45,166 nt of DNA from a bacterium (GTDB lineage: Bacteria > Armatimonadota > UBA5829). Shown here in pieces: positions 8,038 through 17,176 of this stretch (positions within the stretch are counted from its first letter, which is position 1; every line of letters begins with the position of its first letter). Below the pieces are notes generated by a model. That model was not told where the DNA came from, made no database searches, and saw only the letters and a list, made by a program, of their open reading frames with translations. The stretch covers positions 1 to 45,166 of the forward strand of contig JAJFTD010000044.1 of the NCBI GenBank assembly GCA_021373255.1, written 5' to 3'. The position numbers and the translations under genes are program-made.

Positions 8038-8841
8038 CTATTTCCTCTGAAACCAGAAGCACCCACATCCAAACTCTTGCTCCATAACTATCTCCGGTCT
8101 CGGATTGAGTAGTGGATATGTATTCACATCATCAGGAATCATTACAAACTCTACAAGCTCAAGCTCAGCGAACATAGATATAACTTGCTCATAACTGTAT
8201 ATCCTGTGAGCATTAAACACTACTTGCGGCTTTCCGACCGGCACGACAAATAATAGAGATCCGCCGTCATTAAGCACTCGTTGCAATTCGACACATGCTT
8301 TCAAATCGCCATCTGGATCTAATGGGTCCCCATAACGACCAAGCCCAATATGCTCTACTACGTGCATACAAGAAAGCGAATTGATGCTCTTGTTCTCAAA
8401 TTGGAGTGCAGTGACATCAGCGGCACCTGTAGTCAGATTGTCAAGTTTAATATCAGCTGGTCGGTAATCATAAAATTTGACAGGAACAAATGCAGACACC
8501 AATGTAGAAAACTGAAGCTGTGACGAGATATCTATATGTACTTCTGGCTTGATATCAGCAACTATTCGCGCAGCCCAGGATGTATGATAGAGATAATGGC
8601 GATCGAATCCGGCATCGGCGGTCGCCTCCCCCAAACACGGTCGGCAATTTGACCAGCTCATACAAAAACGATTATCAGAGCCTCTAGATAGTGCTTTGAA
8701 CCGTTCAAAATCACGTAGAAAGAGCGCCTTATCACGAGTCACAGCAAGACTCATAGGGATCGATTTAATCAAACGCTTTGCAGTCATAACCCCAGGCAGT
8801 TTCTTAATAGACTTTTTTATTGTCTTCACATCCATACCCAT
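8038..8841 (-). CDS. DUF268-family protein (methyltransferase-like)
   Basis: 267 residues. The segment HIDISSQLQFSTLVSAFVPVKFYDYRPADI, followed by CMHVVEHIGLGRYGDPLDPDGDLKA and LNDGGSLLFVVPVGKP, matches what I know of DUF268: a short, degenerate S-adenosylmethionine-dependent methyltransferase-like fold with an H-V-V-E-H-I-G-L-G-R-Y-G-D motif. Such proteins recur in polysaccharide loci and may methylate a sugar, but activity is unproven. A cysteine pair near the C-terminus (EFGCGCFWF) and a C-x4-C near residue 60 could bind metal. The start could be the ATG at 8841 or 8835; no clear Shine-Dalgarno decides. Confidence 0.65.
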   Translation of the reverse strand: MGMDVKTIKKSIKKLPGVMTAKRLIKSIPMSLAVTRDKALFLRDFERFKALSRGSDNRFCMSWSNCRPCLGEATADAGFDRHYLYHTSWAARIVADIKPEVHIDISSQLQFSTLVSAFVPVKFYDYRPADIKLDNLTTGAADVTALQFENKSINSLSCMHVVEHIGLGRYGDPLDPDGDLKACVELQRVLNDGGSLLFVVPVGKPQVVFNAHRIYSYEQVISMFAELELVEFVMIPDDVNTYPLLNPRPEIVMEQEFGCGCFWFQRK

Positions 8842-8896
8842 TCACCCAACTGAACAATGCAGCGTTCCTTTGGTCATTATGAAAGTTTATACACAC

Positions 8897-9871
8897 CTAG
8901 AGATTATCTATCTCTACCCCCCGTAATCGGGCCAATAGTCCACTGTTACTTATAGATATTCTTGTAATAATAGGAACCATAGATTCCATCATATATCTGC
9001 GCCAAACTCCACGCCCCGGTCGAAAAACATCAGCCACAGCAACACCAGCAAGGCACGGGAGTTTTGAGGCTAGCTTCAGAGATTCTAAAAGAAGTTGTTT
9101 GAGCATTCTAATAGGGCTTCGGGCAGAATATCCCCAGGCCCCCATCATCACACAGTCACGGCCTGTAGCCCAGGCAGATTTAACGCACCAATTGATCCTC
9201 ATTTTGGAAGGAAACACTTCATGGCGACAAGCTGCTCCTGGAAGGTAGATTATAAAGATATCCGGATTTGATTTTCTCGCACGCATCATCAGGTTTGTTT
9301 CTTCGCCATAAGCAACCTTCCGACCTGACATACCTAGTCTTTCCTCGAAACCACCTAGTTCGATTGCCAAGTTGCGCCTAACGATGAAATTTCCGCCTGA
9401 TGGAGCTATCTTGGTCGGAACAATCTCTTCGCCGCAATAACTATAAGTTCCCCATTCATCTTTATACCAATAGGGCTTCTTGGCACGATAGATGGGGTAT
9501 ATTGGCCCAGCACAAAAATCCGGATTATATTCCTTGCACCCGCAAATAAGTGCATTAAGCCACCCCGGTTCGGCAACGCAATCGTCATCAAGATAGGCAA
9601 TATATTCTCCGCGTGCCTCCCTTGCGCCGATATTACGTGCACGACTCAGGTTTGCAATATTGTCAAACAACACCCTGACCGGCAATTGTTCTTTGAAACT
9701 CTCAATAACCTGTCTTACTTCCTCTGAGGGTTGGGTGTCGTTTTCGATCACAAGGAGTTCCCAACTTTTGCCCTGCCAAGTTTGCTTGGTAAGGCTCTCA
9801 AGGAGCAAATTAAGGCTACCCGGCCTACAATGAGTGCATATGATTGCACTTATAAATATATCTTCCGACAC
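8897..9871 (-). CDS. Family 2 glycosyltransferase
   Basis: 324 residues with the GT2/GT-A layout: SAIICTHCRPGSLNLLLESL at the N-terminus, an E-N-D substrate-contact motif near 43-45, LSRARNIGAREARGEYIAYLDDD with the DXD metal site at about 95-97, a W-Y-x-D-E-W insertion, and SGGNFIVRRNLAIELGGFEERLG acceptor-side helix. The start is GTG at 9871 with GAGGAG six bases upstream. It is one of several island enzymes that add single sugars from nucleotide donors on the cytoplasmic face. Linkage unknown. Confidence 0.88.
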   Translation of the reverse strand: MSEDIFISAIICTHCRPGSLNLLLESLTKQTWQGKSWELLVIENDTQPSEEVRQVIESFKEQLPVRVLFDNIANLSRARNIGAREARGEYIAYLDDDCVAEPGWLNALICGCKEYNPDFCAGPIYPIYRAKKPYWYKDEWGTYSYCGEEIVPTKIAPSGGNFIVRRNLAIELGGFEERLGMSGRKVAYGEETNLMMRARKSNPDIFIIYLPGAACRHEVFPSKMRINWCVKSAWATGRDCVMMGAWGYSARSPIRMLKQLLLESLKLASKLPCLAGVAVADVFRPGRGVWRRYMMESMVPIITRISISNSGLLARLRGVEIDNL

Positions 9872-9971
9872 GACTAGCTCCTCGCACTAATTCCAACATC
9901 CGACTTTAATAGCCTTAGCCAAATTTCAAAAGATATTACTATAGCGGCAATCTCATCAATAGCAGCGATAC

Positions 9972-10535
9972 TCAGTCAGTCCATTCGATGAAATCATGTG
10001 ATCCGTTAAAATTGACTACTCGGGCAGGAATTCCGACTACAACTGCATTGTCCGGCACATCTTTAGTAACGACTGCATTTGCCCCAATAGCAACGTCATT
10101 TCCTATGGTGATCTTGCCTAGCACCTTTGCACCTGCGCCAATGTAGACTCTATCTCCGATCACAGGGCAACCTTTCTTGTCTCCTCTACCAGACCATCCA
10201 ATCGTAATTCCCTGATGTACAGTACAGCGTCGCCCCATTTTGACCTGTCCCGCGATAAAAATGCCGCCGAAATGGCTTATTAGAAACTCGGGACCAATCT
10301 CTGCATTCGGATCTATACTTATCCCAGTAGCTATCTGCACAGATTTATGCCAAAAGAATCCAAACGCTTTCAACACCATTCTCAACGGCCTGTTTCTACA
10401 ACAATGGTGCATCCAATAACTGTATCGATACTCTAGAATTGCCCAAGCTCCCTGAACAGTCAGAACATAGCGCCACCAAGATAGTCCAGTAGCACGGGTA
10501 AATCGCAAAACATCGGCCTTAGCATTATCAAACAT
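9972..10535 (-). CDS. Serine-acetyltransferase-like (CysE/WcaB) hexapeptide O-acetyltransferase
   Basis: 187 residues: an N-terminal helical part, then the hexapeptide beta helix (ATGISIDPNAEIGPEFLISHFGGIFIAG, VHQGITIGWSGRGDKKGCPVIGDRVYIGAGAKVLGKITIG, ending VPDNAVVVGIPARVV). The G-D-K-K-G-C-P-x-I-G-D motif is shared by CysE and its polysaccharide-locus relatives. The catalytic histidine is in I-S-H-F-G. Its place among glycosyltransferases argues for O-acetylation of the polymer rather than cysteine synthesis. AGAGGAG precedes the ATG by about 7 bases. Confidence 0.82.
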   Translation of the reverse strand: MFDNAKADVLRFTRATGLSWWRYVLTVQGAWAILEYRYSYWMHHCCRNRPLRMVLKAFGFFWHKSVQIATGISIDPNAEIGPEFLISHFGGIFIAGQVKMGRRCTVHQGITIGWSGRGDKKGCPVIGDRVYIGAGAKVLGKITIGNDVAIGANAVVTKDVPDNAVVVGIPARVVNFNGSHDFIEWTD

Positions 10536-10562
10536 TACTTGCTCCTCTCAGGTATAGACTGG

Positions 10563-11348
10563 CTAACCTCTGATACGCTTAAAGAAGCGAATGAACTTCC
10601 ATAACAATGGATAGACCAATCTCTCTAAGAAGGAAAAATGTTCTACAAGTATCTTTTTGTATTCAATCCGCATTGATTTAAGATTACTGCTAATTCCAGC
10701 ACTATCGAAATCGCAAATTATGACATCAATATGTTGCCATTGAGCTCCATTAGCAATGGATCGAAGAATCCAATGCCAATCTGCCATTATGCGGTATTTC
10801 AAATTAAACAATCCAACTACATCATAAAGCTGCCTTGATGAAAAAGCGGTCTGGTGACATATAGGCATACTATACAACAGAAACTTGCTCGGTCTTTTCA
10901 TCTGATGCTTTAATTCTTTTGTTTCAAAGTTTGCATCAACACGAACAACATCTCCATAATAGCAATCGTATCTTGGACATGCGTTTATCGCCGAAACAAC
11001 TTCTGCCAACGTTAAGTCAGAATGGTATCTATCGCCAACATTCATGAAATTAATAAATTCACCAGTGGCATGTTTGATGCCTTTGTTCATTGCATCATAT
11101 ATACCATCATCTGGCTCAGAAATTAGGCAGCTAATCCTTTCGTTGTATTCAAGCATAACTGCCAATGTCTCATCACCAGATCCACCATCAACAACAATCC
11201 ATTCAATGTTTTGATACGTCTGCAAGATGATGCTGGAGAAAGTATCTCTAATCTTTTCGAGAGGCTCATTAAAACAAACAGTTATGACAGAAATAACAGG
11301 AAGCCCACCATGCCTGATTTCGTGTAACAACGCTTTATCTCCTTCCAC
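10563..11348 (-). CDS. Family 2 glycosyltransferase (WcaE-like)
   Basis: 261 residues. VISVITVCFNEPLEKIRDTF, EWIVVDGGSGDETLAVM and EPDDGIYDAMNKGIKHATGEFINFMNVGDRY form the classical pattern of GT2 enzymes that have G-I-Y-D-A-M-N-K-G. The usual DXD is replaced by N-V-G-D, as is common in this subgroup. A basic C-terminal tail (LLWKFIRFFKRIRG) suggests membrane association. It lies 27 bases after the GT4 gene and before the acetyltransferase, all on one strand. The start shown is a GTG; no decisive ribosome site. Confidence 0.85.
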   Translation of the reverse strand: MEGDKALLHEIRHGGLPVISVITVCFNEPLEKIRDTFSSIILQTYQNIEWIVVDGGSGDETLAVMLEYNERISCLISEPDDGIYDAMNKGIKHATGEFINFMNVGDRYHSDLTLAEVVSAINACPRYDCYYGDVVRVDANFETKELKHQMKRPSKFLLYSMPICHQTAFSSRQLYDVVGLFNLKYRIMADWHWILRSIANGAQWQHIDVIICDFDSAGISSNLKSMRIEYKKILVEHFSFLERLVYPLLWKFIRFFKRIRG

Positions 11349-11375
11349 AGCGGTGGGGCAACTCTCGACTAACCA

Positions 11376-12671
11376 TCAAGGTGTAGTCTTTTCTTCAGTC
11401 TGTAAGCATCCACAGCTTCCCTGCTCATAGGTTAACACTGGCCGAAATCGATTCTTCAACGCAGGCTTGATAATCTGTGCCCGGCTACATGGACCTTCCT
11501 GGAATTGTGGCATATTCCCCCATCCAAGTAACCCATTAATCAACGAGACAAGCCTCGCTGCACCAACATCAGGACTCCATAACTGCTCGATATATTGTCT
11601 AGCGCGGTTACCCATCTCCCACGACTTATCTCTATCAGCAATTAAGTATGCAAGATGTTTAGCTAAGTCTTTAACACTACATACAGGAAACCGGAACCCA
11701 TTATCCCCATGATTAATAAGTACAGGTGCTGCTCCTGCACCATCACAGGCAATCACAGCACAGCCTTCAGTCATTGCCTCGTTGATTACTGCTCCCCAAC
11801 CCTCTTCATAATTGCTTGGTAGGACATATATATCTGTCTGTGCCATAAGCAGTCGAATTTCGCCTGATTTCATGAAAGGAAGTATTTCCACTTCGCTAGA
11901 CAGATGTAAATCGTTTTGCAGCTTCACTAGATAATCGCGCTCTGGTCCGTCGCCGACTATCTTGGCCCGAAACCGTAAGCCGCGTTCCTTTACCTCTGCC
12001 AGAGCATATAACAGCGTATCAACACACTTCCAGTCCAGCATTCGACCAGCCCATAATATAGTCGCAATATCGCCGGGCTCACTGCGTTTACTTGTCGAAT
12101 CTTCTACAAAATATCCCCAAGTCCACATACGGTTGTGAAACATACCTATGCGTGCTTCATCCCAAGCAGCATAAGCGCCCATCGCGAGCATATGGCACTT
12201 ATCAGCGTTCATTGATTGCGCTATTCTCATATGCTTTAGTAGGCGATAATAGTGAATCGGCAAGCGGATTATTCTTGGCCTATCAGTAAGTGTCGGCTTG
12301 AGAGTCCACAGCTTTCGTGAAGGCTTCCAATGCCGTTCGCAATACGTAAAGCAAAGCTGACTATTGGCTAATCTACGTCGTATCCACTCGGGATTACCAT
12401 AAGTATAGTACTCAGAGCAGACAAGTGCGTCGCTTTCATCAACGAGACGATGAAACTCGGCATTAGCGTGTTCGGACTCCCAAGTTCGGATAATCCAGGG
12501 GTAATCACGCCAATTATCATTCCAGCCCATTGCTTTTCGCTCATCATCGACAGGCTCATTGAATACAACTCTGAGATTATCACCAAGGAGTCGATAAAGC
12601 GCTTCGGCTACTGGTACTATATGATGGCTCGGTATACTGTTGACTATAAGAATTGATGGTTTCTTTTTCAT
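11376..12671 (-). CDS. Family 4 glycosyltransferase (GT-B fold)
   Basis: About 431 residues from ATG 12671 (TTG at 12674 is an alternative). The C-terminal donor domain carries ILWAGRMLDWKCVDTLLYAL, AKIVGDGPERDYLVKL, ILPFMKSGEIRLLMAQTDIYVLPSNYEEGWGAVINEAMTEGCAVIACDGAGA; the E-G-W-G-A-V-x-N-E-A-M block is the GT4 E-x7-E catalytic/nucleotide site. The N-terminal half is longer than usual (SEYYTYGNPEWIRRR). The C-terminal tail is rich in cysteine (GSCGCLQ). Acts in the cytoplasm on the growing lipid-linked glycan. Confidence 0.88.
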   Translation of the reverse strand: MKKKPSILIVNSIPSHHIVPVAEALYRLLGDNLRVVFNEPVDDERKAMGWNDNWRDYPWIIRTWESEHANAEFHRLVDESDALVCSEYYTYGNPEWIRRRLANSQLCFTYCERHWKPSRKLWTLKPTLTDRPRIIRLPIHYYRLLKHMRIAQSMNADKCHMLAMGAYAAWDEARIGMFHNRMWTWGYFVEDSTSKRSEPGDIATILWAGRMLDWKCVDTLLYALAEVKERGLRFRAKIVGDGPERDYLVKLQNDLHLSSEVEILPFMKSGEIRLLMAQTDIYVLPSNYEEGWGAVINEAMTEGCAVIACDGAGAAPVLINHGDNGFRFPVCSVKDLAKHLAYLIADRDKSWEMGNRARQYIEQLWSPDVGAARLVSLINGLLGWGNMPQFQEGPCSRAQIIKPALKNRFRPVLTYEQGSCGCLQTEEKTTP

Positions 12672-12806
12672 CAAGTTACTACACTAAGTGTTTAATAGAT
12701 AATATGACATGACGAAAGAACACGTCATCTACTCCAACAATATTTAGCAAATACATCTGACACGAGGAAAGGATGCCTGAGGTACGTTCAGCTATACCTT
12801 ACCCAG

Positions 12807-14126
12807 TTATTGATCGGAGCCAGGTCCAACTGATGGTCTTCCTATGCAGTGATATGTAAATCCTTTACTTCTAACTTGTTCAGGATTCAACACGTTTCTT
12901 CCATCGAATATGACAGGTGATTTCATCAAGCCTCTCAGTCTTTCCAGGTCGAGGAACTTGAACTCTTTCCACTCGGTTACCAGAACTACTGCATCTGCTC
13001 CCCGTGCAGCATCGTAAGCAGAGTCACAATAAGTAATGTAAGGCAGCTCTTTTTTCGCATTATCCATCGCTACAGGATCGTATGCACGAATTGTCGCACC
13101 CGCAGAACAAAGTTGAGAAACAATCTCCAATGATTTGCCGTCACGAAGATCATCAGTATTAGGCTTGAATGCCAGCCCCAGAACAGTTATGGTCTTGTCA
13201 CTGACATCACCCATAGTGTTCAGTATTTTTTCTACAAATCGCCTTGGTTGCTGCTCGTTTACAGAAACAACAGCCTTTAGCAAGTCGAAGTCATAACCAT
13301 ATTTATCCGCAGTTGCGACCAGACAGGCTGTATCCTTGCCAAAACAAGAGCCGCCCCATCCAAGCCCTGCATTTAGAAATGCACTTCCAATACGCTTATC
13401 AAGCCCCATGCCCTTGGACACCTGTAGAATATCCGCACCAACCAGCTCACAAATATTGGCTATTGCGTTCACAAATGATATTTTTGTCGCTAAAAATGCA
13501 TTGGATGCATATTTGATAACCTCGGCTGAATATGGGTCAGTGACAATAATAGGCCTTTCCAATGGAGTATATAGCTCCACAAGGCTCATCGCAGATTTTT
13601 GATTGAACGCACCTATGATTATCCTGTCAGGTTGCAGTGTGTCTTGAATAGCATTCCCTTCTCGCAGGAATTCCGGGTTTGACACCACATCGAAATCAAT
13701 ATCTGGTTGAACCTTATGAGCGGCGATCAAATCATGCACCATCTGAGCCGTTCCGGCAGGTACAGTGCTCTTATTGACTATAACTTTGTAGCTGCAGAGG
13801 TTTTGGGCAATCGTTAGGGCAACTTCACGGATAGCAGTAAGATCAGCGTAACCATCTTTTCCAGGCGGAGTTCCTACTGCAAGGAAAATAATATCTGATT
13901 CACCTATGCACTTTGCAACAGCAGAAGAGAAATGTAGGCTACCGTCTTCTACGTTGCGCTGCACCATTTCTTCTAGTCCGGGTTCATATATAGGCATTTC
14001 TCCTGCGCATAACATAGCTATTTTAGATTCGTCTTTGTCTACACAACAAACATTGTATCCAAAGTCAGCGAAAACCGTGCCAGTCACCAAACCAACATAG
14101 CCTGTGCCAACAACACAAAGATTCAT
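12807..14126 (-). CDS. UDP-glucose/UDP-GlcNAc 6-dehydrogenase
   Basis: About 439 residues. It has N-terminal NAD motif VVGTGYVGLVTG, FLAVGTPPGKDG, VNKSTVPAGTA, VVSNPEFLREGNAI, the catalytic cysteine in GLGWGGSCFGKD (about C261) and the C-terminal VLGLAFKPNTDDLRDGKSLEIV. It oxidises C6 of a UDP-hexose to the uronic acid using NAD+. Sequence reading favours UDP-glucose dehydrogenase, but UDP-GlcNAc dehydrogenase (the WbpA/WlbA-pathway first step) is possible and would complete the 3-acetamido-uronate route in region 1. ATG 14126 is chosen over the TTG at 14135 because AGGAG is 9 bases upstream of it. It is the first gene of the minus-strand run, facing a 700-base divergent gap. Confidence 0.9.
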   Translation of the reverse strand: MNLCVVGTGYVGLVTGTVFADFGYNVCCVDKDESKIAMLCAGEMPIYEPGLEEMVQRNVEDGSLHFSSAVAKCIGESDIIFLAVGTPPGKDGYADLTAIREVALTIAQNLCSYKVIVNKSTVPAGTAQMVHDLIAAHKVQPDIDFDVVSNPEFLREGNAIQDTLQPDRIIIGAFNQKSAMSLVELYTPLERPIIVTDPYSAEVIKYASNAFLATKISFVNAIANICELVGADILQVSKGMGLDKRIGSAFLNAGLGWGGSCFGKDTACLVATADKYGYDFDLLKAVVSVNEQQPRRFVEKILNTMGDVSDKTITVLGLAFKPNTDDLRDGKSLEIVSQLCSAGATIRAYDPVAMDNAKKELPYITYCDSAYDAARGADAVVLVTEWKEFKFLDLERLRGLMKSPVIFDGRNVLNPEQVRSKGFTYHCIGRPSVGPGSDQ

Positions 14127-14683
14127 TATCAGCAACTCCTGAGGTAATTTCTGAGTTATTCTCTAGAGATAACTTTGCAATAACAGCATAGTATCTCAAC
14201 ACTCATCAGGTCATGTCCAAAACAAGAACCACAACATTATACGATAAAACAACGGAACACATTCCAATTGTGTGGCAAATAAGCAGACTCTCTAGTTATC
14301 CCCACGTCTGCACTCATTCTGCCATATACACGCAGTCAACTAACATGACACTGATTCTTGTCGATAGTAGACACAGGAAGTCCTGCAAGCTCATCTACAA
14401 GAGTTTTCATTGTGTCAGCCTAGATATCTTAGCTACGCTTTACTCTGACTATTGAACTCCATAGCTCTGGGCATCATTGTTATTATGCTGAGTATCGCTA
14501 ACATTATCTGAATACTAATGCAAGTTTCTTAAATTTTGCCATTCCATACTTTTATAATATGGCATACCAATTAACCAATCAAAACCGAAGTAAGCCTGAC
14601 TCAATTAAAATCAGCCTTAATGTAAACATGTAGCTACACTGACTCATACACTTGCGGTTTGCTCCGCTAGTAAAGGCAATGCT

Positions 14684-14704
14684 ATTAAAACTTAAAGTTT
14701 TAAT
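14684..14704. promoter_or_regulatory. 10+1+10 palindrome, possible operator
   Basis: ATTAAAACTT and AAGTTTTAAT are perfect inverted copies around one central A. The length and symmetry fit a dimeric repressor site; as RNA it would be a weak AT hairpin. No regulator gene lies in the window. Confidence 0.4.
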
Positions 14705-14785
14705 TCCATAAAACAGATAGAAATCCTGCTCAGCTAGCCAAAAGCAGACTTGGGTCGTAATGGATTTTCTATACATCTGACGTAA

Positions 14786-14801
14786 TACCATATGGTATAA
14801 T
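14786..14801 (+). promoter_or_regulatory. Candidate promoter -10 with overlapping palindrome before wzm
   Basis: A perfect TATAAT (14796-14801) overlaps the perfect 12-base palindrome TACCATATGGTA (14786-14797), about 48 bases before the wzm start. No good -35 box is seen at 16-18 bases, so the promoter may need an activator, or the palindrome is an operator. Confidence 0.45.
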
Positions 14802-14848
14802 AGTTTAGGTTCCAGGTTAGATCTGCGTAAAGTAGTCGAGGAATAATA

Positions 14849-15691
14849 TTGATTAGCACTTACGAAGATGTAGTAGCACCACCAAAAAGATTCGTATCTA
14901 TCGACTGGGGCGAATTGTGGCGATATCGAGACCTTTTTCTGGTTCTAGCTTGGCGAGACATAGCCGTGCGATATAAGCAGACAGCTTTAGGTGTAGCATG
15001 GTCTATTCTTCAACCGCTCATTACAATGGTCATCTTCACATTCATCTTCAACAGGATGGCTGGTATAAAGAGCGGAGACAACACCCCTTATCCGATATTT
15101 CTTTATGTTGGTCAGCTTTTCTGGCTCTATTTCTCGGGCACTCTTTCAGATGCATCGAACTCTATGGTCCAGAATGCACAAATGATTCAGAAGATATATT
15201 TCCCTAGATTGATAGTTCCTGCCACAGCAGCCACCACGCGTCTTATTGATCTGGCGGTGGCTGCTCTGATTCTCATCGGGATGATGATATACTACGGGTT
15301 TGCACCGAAACTGATTGGAGTGATAATCATCCCTCTGCTATTACTGAGTTCGATAATGTCAGCTTTGGGCATTGGACTTTTCTTAGCTGCAATCAATGTA
15401 AAATACCGAGATGTACGTTACGCTCTGCCTTTTTTCATACAGACAATCATGTACATCACCCCGGTCATATATCCAATAACAATGCTTAACAAGCATCATG
15501 TAGTCAAAATTCTGATGCTGTGGTTAAATCCAATGTCTGGTGTTATTACTAATGCACGAGCAGGAATTATCGGGAACAGCCCCATTGACTGGTACGCAAT
15601 GGGAACATCGCTCATATCGAGCTTCGTATACCTTATGTTTGGACTCTACTACTTCCGAAATACCGAACGTTTCTTCGCAGACATAGTGTAA
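14849..15691 (+). CDS. wzm: ABC-2 polysaccharide export permease (Wzm-like)
   Basis: 280 residues with about six hydrophobic segments. The ABC-2/TagG-RfbA pattern is clear: WRYRDLFLVLAWRDIAVRYKQTALGVAWSILQPLITMVIFTFIFN near the N-terminus, the extended Y-P-x-F-L-Y-V-G-Q-L-F-W loop, and the conserved ending YYFRNTERFFADIV. With the next gene it forms an exporter that flips lipid-linked glycan across the inner membrane. The start is TTG at 14849 with GAGG seven bases upstream. Its stop (TAA) overlaps the wzt ATG by one base, so the two are translationally coupled. Confidence 0.92.
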   Translation: MISTYEDVVAPPKRFVSIDWGELWRYRDLFLVLAWRDIAVRYKQTALGVAWSILQPLITMVIFTFIFNRMAGIKSGDNTPYPIFLYVGQLFWLYFSGTLSDASNSMVQNAQMIQKIYFPRLIVPATAATTRLIDLAVAALILIGMMIYYGFAPKLIGVIIIPLLLLSSIMSALGIGLFLAAINVKYRDVRYALPFFIQTIMYITPVIYPITMLNKHHVVKILMLWLNPMSGVITNARAGIIGNSPIDWYAMGTSLISSFVYLMFGLYYFRNTERFFADIV

Positions 15692-16935
15692 TGGATAAGC
15701 CAATCTTAGAAATTGAAAATCTGGGAAAGCGCTATAGAATTGGTGCAAACAAGGAGAAATATCTCAGTCTACGTGACGAGATGTCAAAATGGTTCTCCAG
15801 CACCATCAGACGCAAGCGCGCAGCACAGTCTGAATTTTGGGCGTTAAGTAATGTGTCATTCCCGGTATACCAGGGTGAATCAGTCGGAATCATTGGAAAA
15901 AACGGTGCAGGAAAAAGCACACTGTTGAAATTGCTTTCCAAGATTACTCCTCCAACCACAGGACGAATCGTTCGAAGGGGTCGTGTAGCAAGTCTGCTTG
16001 AGGTAGGAACGGGTTTTCATCCTGAACTGACAGGACGGGAAAATATATATCTAAATGGTGCCATTCTGGGAATGAGCAGGAAAGAGATTGCCCGTAAATT
16101 CGACGAGATAGTAGCTTTTTCTGAAGTCGAGAAGTTCCTCGACACGCCAGTAAAACGATATTCCAGTGGAATGTATGTAAGGTTGGCGTTTGCTGTCGCG
16201 GCACACCTTGAGCCTGAGATACTCGTTGTAGACGAAGTTCTTGCAGTAGGAGATGTAGAATTTCAGAGAAAATGTTTAGGCAAGATGAGTGATGTTGCGA
16301 CTGCCGGTCGAACAGTACTGTTTGTTAGCCATAATATGTCGGCAGTGAGTCAGTTATGTACCAGAGGAATTTTCCTGGAGAATGGTGCTGTAGCCTGTGA
16401 TGGCACTGTAGAAGAAGCACTCACAAAGTACACATGCGGTCAGCGTAACGATGCCGGGGAATTGGTATTAGACACTGATTCTAGCAAAGGTATAGCCACA
16501 CTTTCTCGCCTCTATCTGACAAACAAAGATGGCAATATTGTTGACTCGTTCTTTGTAGATGAAGAGATGACACTCAATTTTGAGATAAAATTTTTCAAGC
16601 CGATAGACGAGTTTCAAGTATCATTCTTGATTCAGTCTTCTCTAGGAACAGGCATCTATCATTGTATATCCCGTGACCAATCCGGTTGTTGCATGCTAGC
16701 TAACAGCAATAATGTTCGAGTCAGTGCTATATTCTTACGCAACAAATTATATCCAGGAAGATATACAGTGAATGGAATATGGATAGCTGACAAAAGAGGC
16801 GAGATGCTGTACTACAGTGAGGGACAGGGAGTCAGTTTCGACGTGCCTGATACAAGTCCTTATGTTTACCGTCGGCTGTGGAATGATAGAGCAATAGTAC
16901 ATGAGGTTCCAATCTGGGATTCCTCTTCAATTTGA
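15691..16935 (+). CDS. wzt: ABC exporter ATPase with Wzt C-terminal glycan-binding domain
   Basis: 414 residues: Walker A GKNGAGKST (69-77), signature YSSGM (157-161), Walker B ILVVDE (177-182) and an H-loop S-H-N-M-S. After about residue 250 comes an extra beta-rich domain (ATLSRLYLTNKDGNIVDSFF ... LYPGRYTVNGIWIADKRGEMLYY) typical of Wzt proteins, where it recognises the terminal modification of the finished chain. This suggests ABC-dependent export of a capped, fully built polymer. It begins inside the wzm stop codon. Confidence 0.92.
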   Translation: MDKPILEIENLGKRYRIGANKEKYLSLRDEMSKWFSSTIRRKRAAQSEFWALSNVSFPVYQGESVGIIGKNGAGKSTLLKLLSKITPPTTGRIVRRGRVASLLEVGTGFHPELTGRENIYLNGAILGMSRKEIARKFDEIVAFSEVEKFLDTPVKRYSSGMYVRLAFAVAAHLEPEILVVDEVLAVGDVEFQRKCLGKMSDVATAGRTVLFVSHNMSAVSQLCTRGIFLENGAVACDGTVEEALTKYTCGQRNDAGELVLDTDSSKGIATLSRLYLTNKDGNIVDSFFVDEEMTLNFEIKFFKPIDEFQVSFLIQSSLGTGIYHCISRDQSGCCMLANSNNVRVSAIFLRNKLYPGRYTVNGIWIADKRGEMLYYSEGQGVSFDVPDTSPYVYRRLWNDRAIVHEVPIWDSSSI

Positions 16936-17176
16936 AACTGATTATTTCTACATTATACTTGTATTTGCTGCCCTGAGTTTGTTTCAGGTTAAGCTAGACC
17001 AAATTCAGCATAACATACTGTAGGCCCATCCCGTAAGTCACTTGTAGTCTATATAAGTAAGTAGATATCGGATATTGAGCAAAAGTTTTGTTCAAGTGAC
17101 CTAAGCAGTGAATGATAATGTAGAGGGTAGCAATTCTATCAGATGATGGAAGTAGAACGAGTTGGAGAACAATTCT

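Larger units (their letters stand above)
14136..14848. other. 713-base divergent intergenic region
   Basis: This gap separates the minus-strand island arm (UDP-sugar dehydrogenase onward) from the plus-strand Wzm/Wzt-gmd-fcl arm. It is AT-rich, with no convincing gene. It holds a 21-base near-perfect palindrome (14684-14704), a second palindrome overlapping a consensus -10 box (14786-14801), and an isolated TATAAT on the minus strand (14236-14241). Probably the main regulatory region of the island. Confidence 0.6.

Noticed and set aside
14213-14455. 80-residue plus-strand frame in the divergent gap
   Set aside because: No Shine-Dalgarno and no family resemblance; AT-rich intergenic sequence gives such frames by chance.
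14579-14791. 70-residue minus-strand frame in the divergent gap
   Set aside because: No ribosome site, no recognisable composition of a real protein, and it is crossed by palindromic regulatory sequence.
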